From contig CP070675.1 in NCBI GenBank assembly GCA_020352215.1, positions 1,668,293 through 1,703,123 on the forward strand: DNA of 34,831 nucleotides, in the 5' to 3' direction. Below, piece after piece: positions 24,916 through 33,700 of this stretch. Position 1 is the first letter of the stretch. Every line of letters begins with the position of its first letter. This stretch comes from Phycisphaerales bacterium (GTDB lineage: Bacteria > Planctomycetota > Phycisphaerae > Sedimentisphaerales > Anaerobacaceae). Both the position numbers and the translations under genes were made by a program. A model generated the notes under the pieces. It had not been told where the DNA came from, made no database searches, and worked only from the letters and a program-made list of their open reading frames with translations.

Positions 24916-27900
24916 ATGTATAGAACTCATCATGTCGGATTCATTGTTCTTCTTCTGTCGGCGGCCGGTACAGCACCGGCATTCAATGGGCATATTGTCA
25001 CCGAAGGCCCGGTGACACTCACGATAGGTGACATCCAGCAAGTTACCCAGTACGACGAGCCACAAGACGTCGTCGTCACCGTCCAAAACAACGGGCAGTC
25101 TCCGTTGACGATTCAACTGCGAATGGCCGATCTTGTGGACGAATGGTACGCCGTCGGCGAAACACGGAAGCGATTGAACGTTGATGCGGCAGCACAGGCA
25201 GAGGCGACGTTCCGGATCGCCGCCGCGAAGGGGGCGTGCTCGGCGCTGTATCCGGTGCACATATATGCAACATTCCAACAGCAAGGCCGCGCGATAACAG
25301 CCCACGCCGTCCAGATATTTGAGTCAAGTTTCAGGCAAACACTCCTGTCGTCGGCGGAACCTCCAGAGACACCGGTCAACATCGTGCCGGCGAACGGTGC
25401 CCTGCCGTTATGGCCACTTCGTACGTATCGCGTGGCATGGCTATACTATGATCAGCCTCTGGTCTACATGCCAGTCGGGTGGCAAGGGTCGTCTCCGAGG
25501 TCGTCGGCCACCTTCGCACGCGGTCAGGTAATCCGCGGAACCTCGAAACAGGCGCTGACCATGCACCCGCCGTGGAAGCCAGGTGGCGGGGCAATCTTCG
25601 CCGAATACCTGCTAAAGATGCCGGACGTAACGCCCATCAGGCTCTGGTTTGCCAACGCCATTCGGGACCACTCAGCGACCGAGCCGGCCAGTGACGGCGT
25701 AACGTTCAGGGTTTGGGCGGGCGATGAGAAACTCTTTGAACGTCACGCTCTCAGCAAGCAATGGATTGATGCGGATGTCGATCTGAGCAGATTCGCCGGA
25801 GAGGAGATACTCTTGCGATTGGAAAGTCACCCCGGGCCAAAACGCGACACGACATGTGACTCATCCTATTGGGGCGAGCCGATCATCCTTGCCGGAGTTC
25901 TCCCGGCGCCTGCCTCACCGACCGAAGCGGAGACGTTGCGGGACCGGGCCAGGAATGTTGTCGAATCGGCTACGGCATCCGCCTCAACCGAGTTTGCCTT
26001 CAAGCTTAATGGGCAGTGTGTGGCGGGCATGGCCCTCGGTAAAAATGGTTTGGCCGACTGCGCCATCGCCTTCGGTAAAGGCAGCAAGAATGTCGTATTC
26101 GACGGCTTTACGATTGCAGTGCTGGGGCACAATGTCGGCGCCGGACCGTCGCCGGTCACCGTCCGGCAAGTCAGCGCAGAGCGGGATGCGTCTACCGGCA
26201 GAGTGACCATCGAACACCGCCTTTCGATGGGTGATGAAGAATTCGCACTGACGGCCCGGGTGTGGGAAGAGGGATCCGGGTTGCGCATATGGCTCGATTG
26301 CCCGAAACGAATCACGGACTTTGCGACCGGACGGGCCGATCAGAAAGCCCCGCGCGTCTACTATGGGCACGGGTACTGCATCACCGAGCCCCAGGCCTTT
26401 CGGGCGGGCTTCGGTGGGCACAACCTCTCGACGAGCCACGTGGGATTCGACTTTGAGCGAGGCTCTTCCCTACTGGTTGCCTGCGACAATCCACCGGATT
26501 ATCTCGAAGTCAATCCTGAGGGCAACCTGTATTCACTCCACACTCACCTTGACGCAACAATGACGTTCGTGCCGAGTGTGGAAGGTGCGTTCGACTGCGC
26601 TGCCAGGTACAGGCCGTTGTACGACAAGAAAGCTTCACCCGGTTTCAAACGCAAGGCGGGGCGCTTCGTTTTCGATATCTGGGGAGGGAGCTACGCCGAC
26701 ATAGCCGAAACGATGAGGCGAATGATCGCATACGGCCTGACTGACTCGCTCTTGACCTTGCACGTTTGGCAGCGATGGGGGTACGATTACCGGCTGCCCG
26801 ATATCTACCCGCCGCAGCCGCAGTTGGGCACGATTGAGGACATGCAGCGGATCGCCGAGGTATGCGCCGAGCACGATATCCCATGGGGTCTGCACGACAA
26901 CTACATCGACTTCTACCCCGATGCTGCAGACTACAGCTACGATCACATCTGCTTCACCGAGGACGGTGAGCCGATCAAGGCCTGGCTTAACGAAGGCCGG
27001 GATGCGCAGAGCTATCGTTGGCGGCCGGATCGTATCACGCCGTTCGTCAAACGGAACTTGAGACTGATCAAGCCGAATCTGAGGCCGACGCATTACTTCA
27101 TCGACGTGTTCACATCACTACCGTGCTTCGATTACTACGACAAGGATAGGAACTTCCATTCAATGCTCGAGACACGCAAGTGCTGGGGCGAATCATTTGC
27201 CTGGATACGCGACTACCTCGGCGATAACGCCCCCATGACCTCGGAGGCAGGACACGACCAGCTCATCGGATACCTGGACGGGTCGGATTGTCAGCATCTC
27301 ACCCTTTCGCCTGCGAGCGAGAGGTTCTGTATCCAGCTCGGCTGCGAGGATTGGCAGCGTGTGCCGTGGTTCGATGCTGTCCTGCACGACAAATTCAGCC
27401 TGCACGGCGTTGGCTATCCCTCCCGGTACAAGCTCATGCACGAACAGCGCCGGTCCAGGGTTCTCGAAAGCGATGACTACATCAGCGCAGAAGTTCTTGA
27501 GGGACACGCCCTTATGATTGACAGGCGGGGCTTTGGCCCCGGCGCCGTTCGCAAGTACTGGCTGGCGCAGGATTTCATCCGGACCATCGCGCAGGATAGG
27601 ATCGAAAGTGTGGAATTCGCGGAAGGAGACATCCACCGGCAGATTGTCGCGTGGGAGTCCGGGGCCAAGGTCTACGTCAACCGCGGCCAAGAGGACTGGG
27701 ATGTGGCCGGAAGACACCTGCCACAGTACGGGTACTTCGCAAAGAACAGTGCGATCGAGTCAAGCATTGAGAGGGTTGGCGGCATAATCGTCGAGCAGTC
27801 GCGCGGCCCATCGCGTTGTTATTTCAACGCGCGCGGATACAGCCCCGATGGAGGGCTGGCCATTCGGCCCGTCGCAGATCGAGTTGAGTACCTCGGAGGT

Positions 27901-28599
27901 CGCAGATTCAAGCTGATCGTGAATTGGGCCGCCCGGCAAGCGGCGCCGAAGGACCTGGATATCTTCATTCACTTCGCCAGCGACAAATCGCAGCGACGCG
28001 ACAGGATCGTCTTTCAGAGCGGCGGCAAGCCAATGCCCGGGACAAGCAAATGGCAAGGCAATGTCTCTACGGGGGCCGATTGGATCGTGGAAATACCAAA
28101 GAGCTATGGCGCGGGCGAGTATGAGATCACAATCGGACTGTGGGATCCGTCAACCGGAAGGCGATATGGACTCGATGGCGATGACGACGGCGGCACGCGA
28201 TACAAGCTCGGGACACTGGTGGCTGAAGGGACACAAGGGAATATCATGAACATGCGCCTGCTGAAGCACCAATCCGCACAGAGGCACTCTCCTCGATGGA
28301 ATACCGGCAGAATACCTATCGACCTCGGACCGGTTGTAACCGAGGGCGCTTTTCGCTGTGAACTGAAAGACCAAAGGATCGACGTCACCCCCCTGCCGGA
28401 GACTGCCCCCTTCAGCGTCACGATGCGTCTTGACAAGCTGACGGGAGCAAGAGCCGCAGACGCCAGATCAATAGTTGCAGTCGACGCCGAAGGCGCTGTC
28501 ATTCGAGACGTCGAATTCAATAAGAAGGGGCATGTGCTGGAATTCCGGACACGCGAAAACGAATTCGCATACCATATTCTAATGGGCGCAACGCGGTGA
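24916..28599 (+). CDS. Large secreted TIM-barrel-like putative glycoside hydrolase, family uncertain
   Basis: I cannot place this 1227-residue protein firmly. It has a signal peptide (about 1-23), an Ig/NEW3-like domain (about 35-150), β-rich regions to about 570 and a barrel-like core at about 580-860. The core carries Tyr-Phe-Ile-Asp-Val-Phe (D730) and Thr-Ser-Glu-Ala-Gly-His-Asp (E777), spaced like the nucleophile and acid/base of retaining α-glycosidase-type barrels such as GH101, GH129 and DUF5696 proteins. A β-sandwich with Trp-x-Val-Glu-Ile-Pro and Gly-Leu-Trp-Asp-Pro follows at about 1000-1110. ATG 24916 is chosen over 24910 because AGGAG lies eight bases upstream and the signal peptide then starts properly. 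It is translationally close to the genes on both sides. Confidence 0.65.
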   Translation: MYRTHHVGFIVLLLSAAGTAPAFNGHIVTEGPVTLTIGDIQQVTQYDEPQDVVVTVQNNGQSPLTIQLRMADLVDEWYAVGETRKRLNVDAAAQAEATFRIAAAKGACSALYPVHIYATFQQQGRAITAHAVQIFESSFRQTLLSSAEPPETPVNIVPANGALPLWPLRTYRVAWLYYDQPLVYMPVGWQGSSPRSSATFARGQVIRGTSKQALTMHPPWKPGGGAIFAEYLLKMPDVTPIRLWFANAIRDHSATEPASDGVTFRVWAGDEKLFERHALSKQWIDADVDLSRFAGEEILLRLESHPGPKRDTTCDSSYWGEPIILAGVLPAPASPTEAETLRDRARNVVESATASASTEFAFKLNGQCVAGMALGKNGLADCAIAFGKGSKNVVFDGFTIAVLGHNVGAGPSPVTVRQVSAERDASTGRVTIEHRLSMGDEEFALTARVWEEGSGLRIWLDCPKRITDFATGRADQKAPRVYYGHGYCITEPQAFRAGFGGHNLSTSHVGFDFERGSSLLVACDNPPDYLEVNPEGNLYSLHTHLDATMTFVPSVEGAFDCAARYRPLYDKKASPGFKRKAGRFVFDIWGGSYADIAETMRRMIAYGLTDSLLTLHVWQRWGYDYRLPDIYPPQPQLGTIEDMQRIAEVCAEHDIPWGLHDNYIDFYPDAADYSYDHICFTEDGEPIKAWLNEGRDAQSYRWRPDRITPFVKRNLRLIKPNLRPTHYFIDVFTSLPCFDYYDKDRNFHSMLETRKCWGESFAWIRDYLGDNAPMTSEAGHDQLIGYLDGSDCQHLTLSPASERFCIQLGCEDWQRVPWFDAVLHDKFSLHGVGYPSRYKLMHEQRRSRVLESDDYISAEVLEGHALMIDRRGFGPGAVRKYWLAQDFIRTIAQDRIESVEFAEGDIHRQIVAWESGAKVYVNRGQEDWDVAGRHLPQYGYFAKNSAIESSIERVGGIIVEQSRGPSRCYFNARGYSPDGGLAIRPVADRVEYLGGRRFKLIVNWAARQAAPKDLDIFIHFASDKSQRRDRIVFQSGGKPMPGTSKWQGNVSTGADWIVEIPKSYGAGEYEITIGLWDPSTGRRYGLDGDDDGGTRYKLGTLVAEGTQGNIMNMRLLKHQSAQRHSPRWNTGRIPIDLGPVVTEGAFRCELKDQRIDVTPLPETAPFSVTMRLDKLTGARAADARSIVAVDAEGAVIRDVEFNKKGHVLEFRTRENEFAYHILMGATR

Positions 28600-28653
28600 A
28601 AAGAAAGAAGCAGACGACACACCAGAACAGAATCCATGCGAAAGGTAGAAACG

Positions 28654-30747
28654 ATGATCAAGAATAAAGCCTCAGCCATGACAGTGTTCATTGTATCGGC
28701 GTTCTTATCAGGAGCCATCCTGCAAGCCTCGGAAATAGCCCCGCCAAAGGTCCTCTTCGATTTCGAAAAAGGTTTCGATACAGACTCAGTCATAACAAGT
28801 GATGCCAAAGTCAGCCTCACTGCGAACGGGCAGCTACGCATCGACACAGGCCACGAGAAGCAATGGCCCGGAGTCACACTAAAGGGGCCACAAGGCAAAT
28901 GGGATCTGTTGGAGTATGAGTACGTATCTCTGGATGTAAGAAACGTCGGCGGCGAGGCTGTCACCGTCTATTGCAGGGTGGACAATCCAGGCGCAGACGG
29001 GTCCAGGAATTGCGTGACCGATAGCGTCACCGTGAATCCGAAGACATCTGAAGAACTAACGGTGCGCCTGTTTCCCGTGCCGTGGCGGCTTTCCGAGCCG
29101 GCAGAGATCGTGGGAATGAGAGCCGCGCCGACGCATGCGGCAGAGATAGACGCTTCCAATGTCACACAGTTGCTCGTATTTGTGAGCAAGCCGAGCACAG
29201 ATCACAGATTCGAGATCGACAATGTCCGCGCCCATGGCCGGTTGCAGCTACTCGATACGAAGACATTCTTCCCCTTCATAGACGAATTCGGCCAGTATGT
29301 GCACAAGGATTGGCCGGGCAAGACGCACTCTCCGGAGGAGCTGATTGCTCACGGCAAGGCCGAGGAGGCGGATATTGCGAGGCATCCGGGCCCGAAGGAC
29401 CGTGACAAGTACGGCGGCTGGGCCGCGGGCCCCAAGCTCGAAGCCACAGGCCTCTTTCGCGTGGCCAAATACAAGGACAAGTGGTGGCTCGTGGACCCTG
29501 AAGGTCGCCTGTTCTGGTCGCACGGCATCGACTGTGTCGGCAGCGGCAACTCAACGCCCATCACAGACCGCGAGCATTACTTTCGTGACTTGCCCGCAGC
29601 GGAGAGTCTCTTCGCCGAGTTCTACGGCAGAGGGTCGTGGGCACCACACGGCTATTACAAAGACCATTCCCCATATCGGACGTATGACTTCAGCCAGGCC
29701 AACCTGCTGCGAAAGTACGGCCAAAATTGGCCACAGGACTTCGCCGATGTCACGCACCGCCGGCTCAAAAGCTGGGGCCTCAATACAATTGCGAACTGGT
29801 CAGACAGCACGATCTATCTGATGCGTAAGACACCGTACGTGTGTACAATGAACTTCGGATCGCGGGAACTCGAGGGTTCGGAAGGCTACTGGGGCAAGTT
29901 CTATGATGTGTTCGACCCGAGCTTCCGCAGAGCTTTGCGGCAGCGGCTGGAAAGGGAGAAGGGCAGGTCCGCCAACGACCCGTGGTGCATCGGCTACTTT
30001 GTCAACAACGAGCTGGGCTGGGGCGATGAAGTCTCTCTATCGGTAGCGGCACTGCTCTCACCTGCCGATCAGCCGGCCAAGGAAGTCTTGATCGAGGACC
30101 TAAGGGCAAAGTACATAACGATCAACAGACTCAATGATGCATGGGGGACCAGCTACTCCAGTTGGGACGAGATGCTGCAGAGCAAGAAGACGCCGGACAG
30201 GAAGAAGTCGTGGGCCGACCTGACCGCTTTCTATACGAGAACGGCCGAAACGTACTTCGAGACCATCCGCGACGAGATCAGAAAAGTCGCACCGCACCAG
30301 CTCTATATGGGTTGCCGATTCGCCTGGGTGAACGATAGGGCTGCCAGGGCTGCTATAAAGTTCTGCGATATTGTCAGCTACAATCGGTACACCTACAGTG
30401 TGGAGAAACACCAACTGCCCGACGGCACGGACAGGCCAACTATCATCGGTGAGTTTCACTTCGGCGCGCTGGACCGCGGCATGTTCCACACGGGGCTAAG
30501 GAAGACCAAAGACCAGCAAGACCGCGCCGCAAAGTACAAAGACTACGTCCAGGGAGCCCTGCGGAACCCGTACATTGTGGGCACACACTGGTTCCAGTAC
30601 AAGGACCAGGCCACAACGGGCCGCGGTGATGGCGAGAACTACCAGATCGGCTTCATAGACATCTGCGACAAGCCTTACCCTGAGACGGTGCAAGCGTGCC
30701 GTGAAGTCGGATACGACATGTACGAGTACCGACTCAAGACGAAGTGA
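28654..30747 (+). CDS. Secreted β-agarase-like glycoside hydrolase (GH50 type)
   Basis: This 697-residue exported enzyme has a signal peptide (about 1-25), a β-sandwich carbohydrate-binding-like domain (about 30-205) and a GH50-type TIM barrel (about 240-690). The barrel entrance Trp-Trp-Leu-Val-Asp-Pro-Glu-Gly-Arg-Leu-Phe-Trp-Ser-His-Gly is the agarase hallmark. Predicted catalytic residues are Glu453 (Val-Asn-Asn-Glu-Leu-Gly-Trp) and Glu600 (Gly-Glu-Phe-His-Phe-Gly). GH50 enzymes cleave β-1,4 bonds in agarose or related galactans; the actual substrate could differ. ATG 28654 is preferred because AAGG lies eight bases upstream; ATG 28636 would add six residues. It follows the previous gene by 54 bases and is the last gene of the cluster. 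Confidence 0.78.
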   Translation: MIKNKASAMTVFIVSAFLSGAILQASEIAPPKVLFDFEKGFDTDSVITSDAKVSLTANGQLRIDTGHEKQWPGVTLKGPQGKWDLLEYEYVSLDVRNVGGEAVTVYCRVDNPGADGSRNCVTDSVTVNPKTSEELTVRLFPVPWRLSEPAEIVGMRAAPTHAAEIDASNVTQLLVFVSKPSTDHRFEIDNVRAHGRLQLLDTKTFFPFIDEFGQYVHKDWPGKTHSPEELIAHGKAEEADIARHPGPKDRDKYGGWAAGPKLEATGLFRVAKYKDKWWLVDPEGRLFWSHGIDCVGSGNSTPITDREHYFRDLPAAESLFAEFYGRGSWAPHGYYKDHSPYRTYDFSQANLLRKYGQNWPQDFADVTHRRLKSWGLNTIANWSDSTIYLMRKTPYVCTMNFGSRELEGSEGYWGKFYDVFDPSFRRALRQRLEREKGRSANDPWCIGYFVNNELGWGDEVSLSVAALLSPADQPAKEVLIEDLRAKYITINRLNDAWGTSYSSWDEMLQSKKTPDRKKSWADLTAFYTRTAETYFETIRDEIRKVAPHQLYMGCRFAWVNDRAARAAIKFCDIVSYNRYTYSVEKHQLPDGTDRPTIIGEFHFGALDRGMFHTGLRKTKDQQDRAAKYKDYVQGALRNPYIVGTHWFQYKDQATTGRGDGENYQIGFIDICDKPYPETVQACREVGYDMYEYRLKTK

Positions 30748-30765
30748 CGCCTAACTCCAGTTGCA

Positions 30766-30791
30766 CCGTAGGCGATGGCAGCAGCCTACGG
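30766..30791. terminator. Hairpin between convergent genes, possible bidirectional terminator
   Basis: CCGTAGGC (30766-30773) and GCCTACGG (30784-30791) form a perfect 8-bp stem with a 10-base loop. It lies between the GH50-type gene and the opposing gene and overlaps the last codons of the latter. No T run follows on either strand, so termination efficiency is uncertain. Confidence 0.45.
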
Positions 30792-33700
30792 ATTCGCCTT
30801 GCCGGGCGAAGGCGTTGCCGCGTGCCAGTTGTTCGGGTCGTTGCCGTAGTATTGGGGAGAGAGCCTGCTTAGAGACATGCCGAGACCATCGGCCCAGGTC
30901 GGCCAGGGATCAACACCTGAGGCGAAATCATCCGGATGTGAACCGTCGCTGTACCTTACCCGGTCGACACGGATGTACTGACGCACCCCCTCCGCATCCA
31001 CGTCGCCGGGCATACTTATCTGCACCTTCTCGCCGCCATTGTCCAACCTTCCTGCTCCCCAGGCAAATATCTGTGTCCCTTCCGGCGCAGGGAACTTCGA
31101 GCTGAAGATCGCCAGGTCCTTGACCATCAAGATGTATTCGCCCGATGCCATCACAACCGGCGGATCAGATGGATACAGAAACTCCATCCCGGGATTATCA
31201 GGATCATCTGTGAACCGCCAAGGCTCTTCGGTTATGAAGTTGTACAAAATCACCTCGCTGTCACTGATGTTCAGAAGCTCCACGTACTCGGCATCTGCCA
31301 CGCCAGCCGGGTGATACATGATCTCGGTAATAACTACGGGCCCGACCTTCGGATAGGCATTGGCCGTGCCGGGCGTGTTTATACTCATCGCGACGAAGTT
31401 GTACGCACCTGTACTCTTCTGGTATCGGCCGAAGGCTACGCCCGTTTCAGATGGGCCGAACTTCTCCTGCTCGCTGTAGCCTGCCATTATCCCATCCTGG
31501 CCGGAGTGAAGATATACCGTCTCACCATTCTCACTAAACGCAAACGGGACATGACAACCAGGATCAGGTAGATTGCCAAAGTGAAGCTCTTCGGTGAAGA
31601 CAATGTAGCCGCCGGCCCTGATAGTTCTACCTTGGGCTATCTCATACTTCTTCAAGTTAGAACCATCATCACTGAGGAACCAGCCGCTGATATTGATTGT
31701 ATGGTCAGTCGTATTGTGCAGCTCTACCCAATCAGATGCCTCCGCATGGGAGTGGGCGAGTAACTCGTTGATTACGACGTCGCCGAGCTCCGGTATCTGG
31801 CCCGTATCGTCGGCGCCGGGCGAACCATCTATATTCGCGCTCGGCCGCCACGTGGCTTTGTCACCCCATTGATTGGGATCGGTATTGGCAGGGTCTCTTA
31901 CTGTGAGCGAAAAGCCCAGGCCATCTGTGATATCGTACCAGCCGTCCCTGTACCGGAAATTGTGAATCGTCCGGCCTGCCGCATCCTGCAGCTCGACCCT
32001 CTCGCCATTATTGTTCAGACTGCCTGTGTACTCACCTGCCATGTTGTACCCCACGCCATACTTTGCTGCAAATGCGTCAACATCTTTGACAACCAGAACA
32101 TACTGATCCGGCAACAATTCGACGTCCGGGAATATGAAATCGACGCCGTTTGTGAACTTGACCAGGTTCAGGTTTAACGCTTCGTCTCCAATGTTCTTCA
32201 ACTCGATGAACTCCGTATTCGGATCGTTGGGATCGCCTGTATATCGCGGGCGGTACATCAGTTCCGTGATGCGCAGGTTTTCCGCGACGGGGCCGACGGC
32301 GAATGTCGCTTCGTTCAGCGCGCTCCACGTACTGCCGCTCAGCACCCGCGACCTAACATGGGTGCTCTTGGTCAACGTGAGCGGGCTGCTATACTCAATC
32401 GCGCTGTCAGATAAGACCTCACCGGTGAACTTACTTTCGCCGGCAACTACCTCAGCCGAGATGAGAAAGTCAGAGCTCGTCATGGAAACGTTCAAGCCGT
32501 GGACAGCCAACAAATTCTGACCTGGTTTCAGGCGACCAAGAGAATTGGTGATGTCCACGTTCTCGAACATGACAGCGGCGGAATCGTCATGTCCGCCCGA
32601 AGCGTTGGAATTCCACCTGGGCGTGCCCGAGAAATTCCGTCTGGCAACCTCTGTGCCGTTGAGATACGCGACAAACCCGTCATCGTACCGCATCTTCAGT
32701 GTCATGAAGTTAAAGCTGGCTACGTCCTCGGCGCTAACAATGAATGGAATGCGGATGTAGGCAGAAGTGTACTGCTCGTTCATCGTTGCTTCGACATTGT
32801 AGCTGATGTAGGGATCATAGTTGGGGTTCTCATCGTAGCCGACACCGCCGGGCCTGCCGGGCACAAACGTCGCACCGTTCCAGCTTGAGTCATCGTACGG
32901 CTCGTTGCCGCCCCTCCAAGTGCCACCGATATCACTGGTTGGGATGAGCACGCGCTTCGCGGCATCTTCGGCCAGAAGAGTCATGCCGCTTGTCTCCACT
33001 ATTACCGGCAGACGGGCGTCATTGCCGTCGACTGTATAGTATACCGTGCCGGCCCCATTGGGATTGGCCATAACCAGGCCGTCGCCGCTCGAAGCCTGCC
33101 CCCCATGCTGAGGCTCACCGTTTACGTAAAACACTGGCGCGTCGATGTTCGGGTACAGGTTGGCGTTGCGCAGCTGATCCAGGACAATGCCGGACCGCTG
33201 GGGCGCATAGGTGTTAAGGACCCAATCACGCTCACTGCGCCACTGCTGGATATTGTAGGGACTAGCGCTTTGCACATCACCCCACCTCGCGGACTCGCAT
33301 ATCATGGCCCTCTCAACAAGATCGGCAAGCTCGGCATACAACGCCGCCGGACGGTTCCGCTCCGGATGGCCCGACTCCCATCCAGGGTGGCTCGGGTCAA
33401 CATACAGCGGGCCGCCGTAGAAGAATACCTTGTGCGCTATATCGGCGAACAACATGCGGAACTCGGCGTTGCTGCGGAGATAGGTGTAGGGCTTGAGCAG
33501 GTAGCCGCTCGACGTCGTGTCGTTGACCGCGTTGTCAGTCAGGCCGGATCGCATGCCCGCGACCCATTCGGCGTCCCACGTATAGGATTTCCAGCCGGTG
33601 CTCTCGTGTCCGCGCAGACGACCGGCGTACCAATTGTGACTCACCCAGTCGTTGTTTCCGCCATAGTAATTGGCCAGCAAGAAGATGATGTAGTTCTCAA

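Noticed and set aside
28104..28964. A 286-codon leftward frame spanning two enzyme genes
   Set aside because: It is antisense to the end of one gene and the start of the next, and is rich in Ser/Arg without motifs.
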